A DNA stretch of 64,000 bases from Sipunculus nudus (GCA_026874595.1 CM049310.1:69577556-69641555); one strand, 5' to 3'; positions 24,771 through 37,140 are shown, counted from the stretch's first letter. A program made the numbers and translations. Notes: generated by a model from the sequence alone, not told the origin.

Positions 24771-26465
24771 TTTAATACGCAGTACGGTTTTTTCTAGACA
24801 ATGGTTTACCTACTTCCGCTCTGATTTGACTCTAAAAATGCTGCGTATCTATCGGTGGAGCGCTCTTCTAGGACAACTTTGTTTTATTTTGCGGGATTAT
24901 GCCCTATTAAGCTGCATAATTGATAATTTTAATTATCCCGAAATCGGTGCCCCTATTTCTTTTGTGCTTTAGGGTCCTCCACGCCTTTCGCGTTTTTTTA
25001 GGAGGTGCCTTTGGGATTTTCCTGCCTTTCGTGCTCACCGGTCAGAGAACGTATTGTGCAATTCGCGGTCACAGGTCCACTCGAATCCCCATCAACAGGA
25101 AGTAAAGCTTTTTTAATTCAAAACAAGGGCCACATGACTCATGAGGGCTTTTCAGTAGGGGATACACTATACGACTAATTACACGACCACAGTTTGACTT
25201 TTTTATGGGATAACAGGTGTGTTGATTTCTAAACATATATAAAAATATTTCCATTATAACCATGGTTTTAATGGTTCATCCAATTAATTGGTTGTTTGAA
25301 AAAAGGTTGTTCAAAGCCCGACAACTTAACACAGTTCGGCGGAGGGGGGGGGGTGGAGTAAGGGTGGTGGGTGGCTGCACACATTTTTATTGGATCAGAT
25401 ATCTCCAGGGACTTTGAAACAAGAAAATATATCACTAAATAAAAAACAAGATTCTGCAGTTGGAGTCTAAAACATCCACCAGAATCTTCTTATCAGTCAT
25501 GTGTTCAAGTGTACACTTTTCATGTATAAACAGTGTCACGTTTCAATGACCCGGTTTCACCTTTGCGTATGCAGACGTATGTGCGGCTTCTACACGGGGA
25601 CAAATGAATTCTTCTTTTCTCTTCATACCCAAAACATCCAACAATTTACAATTTAAACCATCGGATTTGAGCTTCAATTTATACAAAATATCTTTTATTA
25701 ACTTTCACTTTTCTTTATACAGTCGTAGAATTTCATCAAATTATTTTTACAGTATAGATGGCTTATATATACAATCGCTATCACTCCGGCAATGATAACG
25801 CAGTGTGGGATCCGGGTGGGGGGGGGGGTCAAGGGGGAAGTTCCCTCTTGGAACGAAAACAACCTTTTTTAGTGTTTCAAACGAAATTTTTGCGATCCTG
25901 ACCCCCTCCTTACCGGACCAGAGGACCCTTTTTATCTTTCAGTCTTCCTGGGCGTGACCCTCCCCTTTCCGCCCTGTGATGTTGTGCCCATGTCCTTTAT
26001 CAGAAGAAAAAACATTCTCGTCCTAATTTCGTATACTCTATATAAGCCTCACGTCTACTTCTTTGCTGACTTTTTATAGTGAAGGGCGTTTCCTGGAAAA
26101 TCCTAGCTGAAGTGATCTTTATATCATGAACACCAGTCCATGCAAAAAGGACAGGATAAAAATATGCGACATTCAGTTCCTACCACCTCATAACAAAACA
26201 TTTATCTTATAGAACCGTGGATTTTCCACGGGTGCACCTAGTTACTATTGTTCCCTGGCAAACATTTACCCGGATAGTATGGAAAGTGACCAACCACTAC
26301 TACACAGGTGGCATCGTTCCCGACAACTCACGAAAAAAACGGCATTTCCGAGGGGTGACTACAAAGGGGTTGCTTGAAACCGTTGAGTACCACAGCCGTA
26401 AATGACAATATAGATAAAACGTAACTCTGATTTTTCTTACTTTTTGTTACTTTCCTATATTTCAG

Positions 26466-26698
26466 ATGACGAATTGGGCTCATATACTCTGCTGCAGCAA
26501 CTGTTTAGGCTTCAGCAGCAGAGAAACAGCATGGCACGGGAACGAAGAGGATATCGACTGAGATCTCACATTTGTAGATACTGTTCCCTTAACCCTCACG
26601 TGTGTGATCCTCATATGGCGTGCTACCCTTACCACGCTGGGGCCAAGAGGACGGTCAGCTATCCACAGCCATACTTGTACGGTGTTCCTGCACGATGA
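26466..26698 (+). CDS. secreted cysteine-containing peptide precursor, coding exon 2
   Basis: This exon encodes residues 31-107 and the stop (TGA 26696-26698); the split codon 31 is GAT. An acidic start (DDELG) leads to a Leu/Gln-rich probable helix at 39-49. RERR at 55-58 is a good furin/prohormone-convertase site, and KR at 91-92 is a dibasic site. Between them lie 32 residues with Cys67, 70, 77 and 83 (C-x2-C-x6-C-x5-C), enough for two disulfides. After KR comes a 15-residue aromatic, proline-rich tail containing SYPQPYLYGVP. Nothing in the sequence suggests C-terminal amidation. The acceptor is well formed (TTTCCTATATTTCAG). Receptor and function are unknown. Confidence 0.7.
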
Positions 26699-26809
26699 AC
26701 CGCAACGCTGAACCCCAGGGTCAACAAGACTTGACCTACATCCGGGTGCTTAGATATGCAAATTAGCAGTAACTTAGATTCCACCGAAAAGCCAGTGTGA
26801 AGCTCGCCT

Positions 26810-26868
26810 AATAAAACGTCAAGTCTACTTCAAACCGTTGGCTGTAATAGCATAAACTGGACAATAAA
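26810..26868 (+). terminator. polyadenylation signals of the peptide gene
   Basis: AATAAA occurs at 26810-26815 and again at 26863-26868, about 110 and 165 nt after the stop codon. This is a normal distance for a short 3' UTR. Confidence 0.6.
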
Positions 26869-27940
26869 TTAAACAAACGTTTCCTATTTGCTCACTCAGT
26901 AATAATTTTTTAATGGTTTCCAAAAAAAAAGGCATGGAAACTAGATTTAAATTTGAATGTGTTTGTTAGCATTCATTGAAGGTAACGTGTTCTTTTGATA
27001 CTATATGGTAAGCTTGTCAGAGGCAAATAAAACGTTCCTTGGTAATATTCATCGAGTCACAAGTTATGATTTCATATCTACCACCGACGGGTAGCAAAGC
27101 GGTGGAGGCCACCCTTGTTAAATCCTGCAAAATAAAGAAGCATGAAAACTGCAGCATTCTGAGTTGACTTTCAAATTTGCTAAATTTGAGTTAAGCAAAA
27201 CGGGTCAATCAGTGGAAATAGGTGTTAAATCGTCTTATATATTTAAAGTAGACACTGTGAGTTATACGAGCTGTTTTAGAGTAAAAATTTGGATTTTCTT
27301 TTGCTTCTCGATATCACCTTTCGACTCTGTAGTAATTAGTTAATTAGCTTAAAAGCAGAATTCATGAAACCCCCGCCTGTTTCAAGTTTGTTCTATAAAT
27401 ATAAGAGCAACTATCCGTCCTCTGAGGATATGGGAGTTTGAACTTCGCAATGCCACCTCTAATTGGCTGGTTAATTCTTAATGCGATTGCGACTACTTTG
27501 ATCGAAGATCTTAAGATCCGTATATGTATCCCAACATTTCAAAACCATTACATCCGCTTTGCATGAAAACTGTTAAAGCTTTAGCAAGAAATCCGATTGA
27601 AGATCGGACTTAATGTACACTCTAGCAAAAACTCCTCCCTGACAAATGCTTCTCCAAATAATAACACAGATAGAAACCGGCATTTATCAGTTTTAATTAC
27701 AGGATTCATCACTTTGAGATGACCATTTTCGTGTCAAGAAAGAAGGCGGGGTCTGCAAGCCTCTGATCATTGTTGAATCCAATAGCATCAAACGCAATGA
27801 GAGAACTTTAAAAAGACTTAGACATCATTGAGTCAATGATAGCGGTAAACATAATAAAGATTATTTTTGCTTTTAAATTGTTTACCCCGCACCCTCTATA
27901 CAATTTTGAAATCCAATGAAGTATATTTCACACCCACACA

Positions 27941-28006
<66 letters not shown>

Positions 28007-28579
28007 GTAGTTTCCTTTTGTAACTGGGGTCCGCGAATAGGTGCAAAAAGTTCACATTTTAATTCCACTATTTCCTTCCTGCAACTGGATGTTTATGTTC
28101 GTAAATGCTCTTATGCAATATAAAGCACTTTCTGAAATCTACCTGCAAATGTAAGTCCCAGACGTCACAAATTAACTGATGTGGTAACTTCACACCATTC
28201 GAACTAACACTAGATGTTTCCTAGACAAAAACATTCAATAATGCTTCGTGCAACTCAAGCGATTGTTACGAACGGGAACACGAGGCCAAGTACGAAATAC
28301 GATTAACACTAACTAAAACCAACGGATGGATATTAGCTTCTGCAATATAACATTTGTTTGGTCTGTAATGATATACGGTTTTCAAGTATGACACCGGAAA
28401 GACCCTACACTCAAATGCATGACGTCAGACTATTGTTTGCTTGAGCGAATGCCACCCATATAATCCCAAGTCAGGTTACTGTACCGTACTAATCAGCGGC
28501 TGACCAATAGAAGGAATCAGAAGGGATTGACTGATGGATCGGAGGATAATTATGTCTTCAGTACCAAACTAGAAATCTG
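26869..28579. other. intergenic, microsatellite only
   Basis: No gene was recognised. A (TA)n microsatellite of about 59 bp occupies 27944-28002. Confidence 0.5.
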
Positions 28580-28836
28580 CGTTCTTACGAATCAAAGCCT
28601 CTGCCATTCACTTATTCGGCCAATATTGCCAGGTTCATTCGTGCATAAGTGACGATACATGTTTTAATAATCCTTGTTGGTGATCCTGAATTTCGATCAT
28701 GTGTCGAATCCACACCAAAATCTAATCGATTCTTCATTGGCCTATTCCCGAACGCCCTGATATTTTCATAAGATTTCGTTCATGGTAAGGTGAGTTATGC
28801 TTTGAACAAACACATATACCATCCTGGCGGAGGCAT
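28580..28836 (+). repeat. dispersed repeat family A, copy 1
   Basis: It shares blocks with copies at 35562-35830 (+), 45950-46205 (+) and 31031-31312 (-). These are CTTATTCGGCC, CATTCGTGCATAAGTGAC, CACCAAAATCTAATCGATTCTTCATTGG, a GAGTTATG..TGAACAAACA stretch, and a terminal GGCGGAGGC. Repeats with this kind of CAAACA-rich, GGCGGAGGC tail are common in marine invertebrate genomes. No coding part is present. Confidence 0.7.
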
Positions 28837-31030
28837 TAAAAAGGGCCTAGTACTTTAGGTTGAGCACCTGTGAAAATGTGAAAACCTCCTTGTTGCCGAT
28901 TTGCACACCTTATAAGCCGCGCTGTAATCCCAATTAGAGACCACAGCATAAAAACCTCTCGGGTGTCTCATTGCATACATGTAAAACAGCAACCGACCAC
29001 GCGATAGAGCGTTTTCCGTGTTGTCCATTCTCCGAACAGGCAGGTACATTTGGTTGTCAGAATTGTGACCATTTCATCGTTAATCATCTTAATTGTCTAC
29101 CGCCTCTGTCCAGTTAATTTTACTTTGTTGTTACATGAATGTTTTACAATAGACAGGAGACCGCAATCATAAATGGATGAAACAAATGACATCTGATGGA
29201 TGTATCTTCATGGTATCACTGATTAAAATCTGGGGTTTAATTTTTCCAACCAGTGCATCGGCCTCCGTGTGCAGAATATTCGTGTAATTAACTTGCCAGA
29301 GAGGGAAGGCGGCGTTACTTTTCTATGCCCGTTTTCTAACAAAAACGCGTATATTCAATCTATAAAACATAATTTGAACAATTTGTTTATAGCATACTAC
29401 ACTTTTATTGATAATCATACGATTTCCTCCTTTTACACTAGTAAATTTTACATATTTTAGGCATCCAAAAGCATAACCGTAAAAGGGTGACTAAACTGAT
29501 AGACATGTCTGATATGTACATTTAAGCCAACATTCCACACATATGCACTTGTGTGGGATGATAAGCTCCAGGAAGAAAAAGCTTAATTTATTTTAGGTTA
29601 GACATATTTCATTTATGGCAATCTAATGTGCACAGAATCTCAGTTTAAATACGTTTATCTCTTGATAATACAGCAGTAGTACACAAAACCGCGTCGTTAC
29701 AAATACGTTCTCACTGCAAATGTCAGGGCAAATATAGGTCGTGTTGCCTTGTCTTTGGGAACAAAATATACGATAACTAATGTTAAGTAATTTTCTGTGG
29801 CCAATATGTTGAAGTTAGGTTCTAAATATGATACTTTGGTGCAAACGTTTTAATATCTCAATATCAATAGCGTTGATAAAACAATCTCCTTTAAAGGGGA
29901 ACACGATCGTATCTCGTTATAATGCCATTTATCTCAATACATGTAATGCGACGAAACAGTCAACCTATCTTAGTCACTGAGTCACCGCTTAAGGCGGTTA
30001 GCAAAGCACTTATACTCGTTCTACAAATAAATTTTGTACAGTTTGCTGGGTATATTATCAAGATTAGATTGTTTTAGACCAAAATGCTGTGAAATGACAC
30101 AAACAATATTATTCTTCAAGAACAAATGTTTGCCTTATCTATTCAACGCCAATATCTATTCTACGAGATGCTTTCAAACAAAATTAAAGGAAACATTTGA
30201 CATAAAGCCTTAGGACTTCTAAGGGCGTACCGAGTAGCCAGTGACCTGACTTTACTCTCCCGCTGTCATATACCATGCAGTCTATAGTTGACACATCATG
30301 GCTTTGGTACGCACGTTTTCTTCTAGGGAGTCTCAATAGTATTGACCTCGAACAATACCGTCAGGAAGGCGGTCCATTCCAGTCTTAAATGACATTCTGT
30401 GTATAGTAAGTACGAGCAGTTTCGCAAAGAAAATTCACTGAATGGCTGTAAGGTTCTTTAACCGGTGTGGGCCTGCTGCCCATGTTAGGAAGATTCTTAT
30501 ATGAATTGGCGTCTTATTCCTGATTCAAGCAAAGCAGACTGTAGCAAAGAAATTTAACTTTAGGTTGTAAACCAACAGATAACCCCACTGGATTGGCGCA
30601 TTCGTTGATTGAGTTTAAGTTCCCGAGTGTTTCCAATTCACGATCTCAACCTTCATAAAATAGATGTCCCGTAGTGGAAAACAAATTGACAGACAAAAGA
30701 CTGATATGTAATATTAATAATAATAGATCACCGTCCTATTTTTTAGATCTTGCGTACATTATATGATATATATAATTCATAAATAATGGTCTATTTTGTG
30801 TAGGCTTTCATTATTGTCAGATGACAAATATGAAACCCCACGAAACACTGAAACAGTGGAAATCGCGAAATTTAAACCCGCGAATTTAAAACCAACCCTA
30901 GTTTTCACTATTATCCAATGCCCATTTCCGTGTCCCAAAATGGTCCGCACTTTCGAAAAAAGAAAATCTCAGACATGATTGATGGATAAGACTTTCTAGT
31001 TCCCGCTTTTATTTTTAAATATAGCATTTT
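28837..31030. other. intergenic, nothing recognised
   Basis: No supported gene, RNA or structured repeat. Confidence 0.4.
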
Positions 31031-31312
31031 TGCCTCCGCCAAAATGGTATAGGTTCATCCCCGTTGCTATATGTGTGTGTTTGTGCGTGTTTGTTCACAA
31101 CATAACTCATGCAATCATGAACGGATTCTCATGAAATTTTCAGGGTATTTCAGTAATGAGTCAGTAAAGAACCAAAATGTACAGTCACTTGTGCACTAAT
31201 GAACCTTGCAAAATGCGCCGAATACGTGAATGCAAACACGGGTTGGGAGCATCCCACAATAGGGACCCCCAACATGGCGGAGGCTTGCATTCCTAAGCAT
31301 GCAGATTCCTAG
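31031..31312 (-). repeat. dispersed repeat family A, copy 2 (inverted)
   Basis: It reads in reverse: GCCTCCGCC, then GGTTCATCCCCGTTGCTATATG, then GTGCGTGTTTGTTCACAACATAACTCA, then TCTCATGAAATTTTCAGGG, then CAGTCACTTGTGCACTAATGAACCT. It ends in GGCGGAGGCTTGCATTC, so GGCGGAGGC-type motifs appear at both ends of this copy. Confidence 0.7.
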
Positions 31313-32439
31313 TTATTATTTAAATGAGTATAAATTATAAGTTTTTGAATTTAAGTTTATAAGCCAAAAATCGCCTTAGTTCAGCCAAAACGTGCTTACG
31401 GAATAAAAATTACTTCCGGATGTGTATAATAATGTAAAAGCTGAATGTTAATTATTATAATGAACTAGAAGGCGCTTAAATCCACCCCGTTCGGAAAAAA
31501 AAATATATCAAATATTTCCTCCAGACAAGTAAATGACGTAGGTAGCCCCACAAAACCATGCCTCTTTGTTGCAACCTTTAAAATCATTTTTCACACCTTG
31601 TGCCAGTTAGTGTTCTTAGGTGGAAACGTGGGGATTTTATAACAGGTATTATGCTTTTAAGGGGAAACGTGGGGAATTTTATAACAGGAAATAAGGCCAA
31701 ATCTATAAGAATAGTCTATAAAGTTAACTATAAATAACAGATACAGGGAAGTGTCGTAATATGGTCTTTTTAAAATCCCCAATTCTTTGTTCACTCTATC
31801 GAGTACCAATGTGCTTAAAAGAAGTGCTTTTAGACTACTTTTGACATCGACTTGCATTTCCAGAATAATAAGTCACGACCTGGGATCCACGGTGTGGTTA
31901 GTTTGCAGGCAGACTTGTGCTCGACGAGCAAACAAAATCAATAATTCCATGGCACTGAGTATAACAACGATATCGTTTCACTTTTAAAGAACAAAAATAA
32001 ACCCTCGCACCTTGTTAACATAAACAGTTATTATGATGCCAGAAGTAATGGCGGATCCTGAAATACCAGAACGGGGGGGGGGGGGGGTTCGCCAATAGTG
32101 GTTTTTTGGGTGATGGGTATTATGAAAACTAAGTACTTAAATAGTGCAATTTACTTTTTTTTGTTTTGTAAATTATACATATGTATAAATGTTATAATAA
32201 GCTATAAAAATCATAAATAGGAGTTTCCCCTCCTATATTGAGAAAATTTTCTAAATATGTAATGTAAACAGGACATTTTGCGGCACTGGGGATTTTTTGT
32301 TCCATAACTACTGAGGACAATAAGCCAAAGGTGCCGTGGGGTTTTCACGGTCGACTCCAACCCAACCCTTGCGCTCTGCAGGATATTACGGGAAGGCCGT
32401 GCCTCACTCACAGAAAAATACGATTAGAAGTGGCATTCG
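31313..32439. other. intergenic, G-run after GGATCC
   Basis: No gene was recognised. GCGGATCC at 32051-32058 is followed by a G run at about 32073-32088. Confidence 0.4.
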
Positions 32440-32945
32440 AAATATGCGTATGCAGTACGTATTCGTATGCAGCACGTTTTGATCACTCGCGGATAGCGAT
32501 TGAAAACGCATATATGCATGGCAGAAGATTTCTCTACTCGTGCAGTTTTATGCAACAGGCCCCATTTTGCTGCAAACGTACGGCATACACATACGTACTA
32601 ATGGAATCACAGGGGTCCGTTTTTAGCTGCATTTAGGCTAGCATGCCATTTATGAGTAAGCGGTACGTATAGACCTGCAGCTAGAAAAAAACGGACGCCT
32701 GTGATTCCATTAATATGTATATGCGTATGCGGTTCGTATGCAGCAAAATCGGGCCTAAACTATTTGGCAGCATGAGTAGAGACGTCATCTGCCAGAGGGA
32801 TACCCTGTCAGTGACGTCAAAGTTTGGAAATCCCCTTTCCGTTACCATGCATATGCGTTTTCAATCGCTACCCTTAGCGATAGAAACATGCTGCATACAC
32901 AAAATTCTTTACGCATACGTACTGCATACGCTTATATGGAATCAT
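32440..32945. repeat. long imperfect palindrome (foldback element)
   Basis: The left half is repeated in inverted order in the right half. ATGGAATCAC (32601-32610) pairs with GTGATTCCAT (32701-32710), TTTTGCTGCA with TGCAGCAAAA, and GCGATTGAAAACGC (32496-32509) with GCGTTTTCAATCGC (32855-32868). The outer ATGCGTATGCAGTACGTAT pairs with ATACGTACTGCATACGCTTAT. The right arm has about 45 extra bases near 32765-32830. The whole is rich in GCATACG motifs, which continue to 33069. No coding capacity. It could be a foldback transposon or a MITE inserted into a copy of itself. Confidence 0.75.
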
Positions 32946-33069
32946 TCCAAGAGAATATAATGCGTCTGCTTCCCAGCTGCATACGTATACTTAATGCATA
33001 CTTTCTGCGTATGCATATATAGTTTGCCACCTTTACTGCATAAACATCGCATACGCATATATGGAATAT

Positions 33070-33955
33070 TAGATTTAGGGGTTTTCTCAGTTGTATGGGC
33101 CTGTAGAGTAAAATACTCCCTCTCTCATTATAGAAATATTTGGATGCTGTCCTAACTGAGCAAATCACACAGCTGTTCATTAATATCTTCACATTATGAA
33201 TAAGAAAGTATAAATCTTTGGGTAACTAAAAAAATCTAATTGCTAATGAATAAAAAAGAAATAGGAAACATCAGAGTTGTTACCGCTCAACGCTGCGGGC
33301 GGCCCCCCCCCCCCCCCCTTTGGATCCCCTACTGAAGTAAACGGACTCCTATCGTTTTTATATTATCATGTAACCATGACAACACGTATTTAATTTCACT
33401 AAGACGGGTCAAAATAAAAACTGTTTTCGATTGAAATACAATAAACTATCAAGAAAGCATGACCATACGAAGTCTGTTCGCAGGAAAAAAAATCTTCATC
33501 CAGTGTATCATCAGGACTGAATTGTATCTCGTTCATGACGCTTTACAAACTGCGATCACAGGGAATGTATAATCTGGAACCGGATTGTGTCACACCCCTA
33601 ATGTTCCGCCGATTCACATAATTAAACCCGTAATGGTCACATCACAGGTCTTGTTTCCTGTGTCTGAGTAAATAAGTCATTTGATCAGGAATAACGGATT
33701 CTTTCATTGCGCTCGGCAGGTGGTCCACGGTGGTGTACAACGACGTATATTTTGGGAGATTCTTCTCAATCCGCAAAGGGCCGATCCACACAAATCACGC
33801 GATTATGAGCTGGGGTTCTGTAAAGTACGCAGCATTATGAAACATCCTGTTGCACCTGTGACGTCATTTCCTGTCAGTTAAGATTAAAAAAATGTACGGA
33901 AATAAATGATTCAGGCAAGCCCCAATGAGTGATTTCGAATGACGCTTTAAAGTAC
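33070..33955. other. intergenic, C-run before GGATCC
   Basis: No gene was recognised. A C run at about 33303-33318 is followed by TTTGGATCC, the reverse orientation of the GGATCC-polyG motif seen elsewhere. Confidence 0.4.
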
Positions 33956-34111
33956 TGTTACGAAGAAAAATTGCTCAGGGGAAAACATTGGACCGATCCT
34001 GGATTAGAACCAATGTTGGTGGCGAACAAGTCCGGCGTACCAACCGCTTCGCTAGCAAATCAAGCTTCACTAGTCAGACAGTTCGGTCCACTTATATGTC
34101 GGCCCGTAACA
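33956..34111 (-). mobile_element. tRNA-like TGTTACG/CGTAACA element, single copy
   Basis: A complete single-module copy of the element at 23813-24190. It starts TGTTACGAAGA and ends GGCCCGTAACA. The internal B-box equivalent is degraded (TGGATTAGAACC), while CAACCGCTTCG.. and CAGTTCGGTCCAC are retained. The flanks GTAC (left) and ATAC (right) are a possible diverged 4-bp target duplication. Confidence 0.6.
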
Positions 34112-35561
34112 ATACCTAAACTAATGTTTCTAGCTCACCAGGCTTAACTGTGCTCCAGGGTCTTTACCGTCTATTATTATGACTATATGCACAAAACATT
34201 TAACTCATAACGTGACAACAGTTTCTAGATTTATGTGCAGCCCTACATGAAAATCAAACTTTATACAAATATTAACACTTTTCTATCAAACAGCCAGAAA
34301 CTGCGACCAAAAAGCGAAACAACAAATGATGTTATCCGAGGGTATAATATAGTAATAAATTCCAAATTTAATTATAGGATAAATAAATAGATGAAAAGAT
34401 ATACGGTATGCTTTTTAAAATAGACATAAGGTCATAACATTCTGAATTTAGATTTCCGGTTTTAGTGGATCTATTGCCTAAAAGTTTATTATTTCAATGT
34501 TAAGGTGAAAATTATATAATGTATAACATTCCATAAGACACTGAACCAATATCACATTCGGATATAACATTTCGTTTCCTGCATTCCATTACGTCTCCAA
34601 CTGTCAAGTGTTTGGTCAATATTAGTTAGGCATGTTTTCCTGTCATTAGAAAAGCAAAGGAAAAACAAACGGAAAGCAGAGTAATTTTTTGTTTTGTTTT
34701 AAGTAGAATTTGTTTTTGACAAGTGAAAAAAAATTACAAATTAGTCAGGCTCAGTTAGTAATTACGTTGAATTTCTGTTATTTTGATTTGACTATATAAT
34801 ATGATAATTCCATGAGTAAGAACTGGGGCTTTCCTGCTTAATCGTCTGATTAAGGTAATATTGTTTTTTTTTTCTTCTATTTTCCATCATAAATGCTAAA
34901 AGACCAAAAATTGGATTTCACATAAGCACTGCTAGACAGTACCTAACTAGTCTTGCTAATAATATAATTAAGGATTTTTAAGTATTAAATGAATACAATT
35001 TGCAATATGATGAATTTATATTTTAGCAGTGTGTGAGATTACCATTTTTCAATTGAACTAGTCACGTGACGATGATGGACTTTCTACGGTTGTAAACCTG
35101 TTATGATAGATGTCACAGTCCTGTATGTGTATTTGTTGGACTGAATAGAGAGATTGGGCCAATAGAACTATATGCATTTTCTTTTTATGTGATAGTGTAG
35201 GAGGAAACTTAATTACTGTGAATGTTCGTGAGATTTGCGCATTTCTATTTGTGTGACCTTGAAGGCTCGGCCAAGGTCACTGTTACAGGATCAGTGGAAA
35301 TGGACATTGAAAGGTACTTCTTGGTTAAGAGTCATTTAAATCGGAGTAAAAAAAAATTAATGATATCCACAAAAAATGTGTCTTCACTAAAGGTGTATAT
35401 AGACGTATTTAAACCAGATTATTGGTAACGTTCTAAAATAAAATTTTATGTAAGGCATCAATGAAATATCTTGGTATCTTGATAGCAGAAGATTAAGAAA
35501 TATCCACAATATTGATTTAAAACAATGTCACATGTCAAATAAATTAAAACAAACCAGAAAT
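34112..35561. other. intergenic, nothing recognised
   Basis: AT-rich with no supported gene. A TGACCTTGAAGG..CCAAGGTCA inverted motif occurs at 35256-35280. Confidence 0.4.
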
Positions 35562-35830
35562 CTCCATTCTAATGAATGCAAGCCAAGGCGTACAATGGTC
35601 CAAAAAAGGTGCCTGCATTTTCTTATTCAGCCCATATTCCCAGGCTCATTCGTGCATAAGTGACTGTACATTAGTGAATAACTTTGATGAAGTTCCTGAT
35701 CATGCGCCCGATACACACCAAAATCCAATCGATTCTTCATTGAGATTCCGTTCAAAATTGCTTGAGTTATGTTGTGAACAAACAAACATACAAACACGCA
35801 CAAACACATACCCACTTGGCTGAGGCAATA
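35562..35830 (+). repeat. dispersed repeat family A, copy 3
   Basis: Same block order as the 28580 copy: CTTATTCAGCCCATATTCCC, CATTCGTGCATAAGTGAC, CACCAAAATCCAATCGATTC, GAGTTATGTTGTGAACAAAC, and a terminal GGCTGAGGC. The open frames on both strands across it are incidental. Confidence 0.7.
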
Positions 35831-36331
35831 AGATAGAGTGGCATCATTCACGAGGAGTGTTAACATTCATAACGGCCAAATAATCCTGCTGGATCCAACT
35901 TAATTCCGGATCCGCGTCATCATCTGGATGGAGCTTCCGATGTCCATTTCCATCCCGTAACATAGTTTCTTTAGTTTAGTGTATTTGTTTTCATGTATTT
36001 GTGTATTTTATTGTATGAAATGATGGAAAATAAGTCCCAGGTAAATAGAACATTCTTTTAGGTTATTCATAGTGAGGATGAGGTTTCCTTTCGCCAGGTG
36101 TTACTATATTGCAAGTTCAAAGTGAAAAGAAGCAGTCACCGTTTTATTATTATAACGGACATGCACAAATTTTGATAACACCTTCATGACATCTAACACT
36201 AACCTGTACACATCAAATCAGTGTTGCAAAATCGATACAAGTACGAACGTTCCCTCTCTCTCTTTCTCTCTCCATATATATGTGTGTGTGTGTTTGTAAA
36301 TATGTTATATTCTTACTATATAAGTATATAT

Positions 36332-37140
36332 TGTTACGGAACCTAATATCAACAGATCACGTATGCGTGATGAACACAAATTTTGTCAAGGAGATAAAAA
36401 AAATCATATTCTGTAACACTAGGCAGTGTGAAATGTCTAGGGGAATGAATAAAGAAGTCAGTGTATTTTGTTAACAAATAACTATAATTTATTCTTAAAA
36501 CAACCTTAACATTACAATACACTAAATCAATACAATTACACAGTATAACAGCAGTATAACAACAAATCAATACAATCACACAGTAAAATTAACAAAACCT
36601 GGATACCACCACTGTAACTACGATAAGTCCTTTTAAATGTATATGCCGGATGGAAAGTCCACACAAATCCGCTCGGAGAATATCAGTCCAATGTAAAGCA
36701 CTTGTAACAATCCAGAAAGTAAACTTGAGGCAGGCAGCATTAAATTGTATAGAGTTAGTAATAGTAGAATCTCTGAAATTACTGGATAATCGGACAGGTC
36801 CCACAAACTGACATAAACACGTCTGTGTCCGCTAGAATATTCTCTCACCTCTCTCTCCCTCTAAATAGCCCCCTCTTTATAACTTCTCGCCCCAAGCCGA
36901 GAATTTTCCACTTCTCGAACAGTCTACACAGTAGACAGTAAACATAATACACAGTACACACGCTCAAAGAACATTCTAGAACAGAGAACGCCGTGTCAGG
37001 GTTCAGAGCCCGCCCCGGCTCGGCCAGGCGAGAAAGCCCCAACTAGCATGACGAGAGTTCAACCAGTACGGATTAAACTGAGAGTGCAACTACAACACGA
37101 ATTACGCCCGTGTCACACAATAAAAGGAGCACCTATAACA
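36332..37140 (-). mobile_element. probable solo LTR of a Ty3/Gypsy-type element
   Basis: Read on the minus strand it starts TGTTATAGGTGCTCC and ends GGTTCCGTAACA, giving TG..CA termini of an 809-bp unit. It is flanked by ATAT on both sides (36328-36331 and 37141-37144), a 4-bp target duplication, although AT-rich flanks make this weak alone. A TATA-like motif TATAAAGA lies on the minus strand at 36874-36881. No internal domain is present, hence solo LTR. The GTAACA end resembles that of the LTR at 59439, but the bodies are not obviously alike. Confidence 0.55.

Larger units (their letters stand above)
15100..26465 (+). other. 11.4 kb phase-1 intron of the peptide gene
   Basis: It begins GTAAGA and ends in a pyrimidine tract followed by TATATTTCAG. 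It holds an AT microsatellite, a 38-bp tandem repeat, a GA/G-rich block, a dispersed repeat copy (22701-22826), a tRNA-like element with a non-LTR retrotransposon tail (23813-24770), and G runs after GGATCC near 25808. The segments 17063-18044, 18241-22700 and 24771-26465 otherwise show nothing recognisable. Confidence 0.55.

Noticed and set aside
32602-32709. A separate 108-bp MITE at the centre of the foldback
   Set aside because: The ends are inverted but the flanking TAA and TTA are not a direct duplication, so a distinct nested insertion is not supported.
36589-37042. Minus-strand frames within the LTR-like segment
   Set aside because: Short, overlapping, without domains; they fall in the putative solo LTR.
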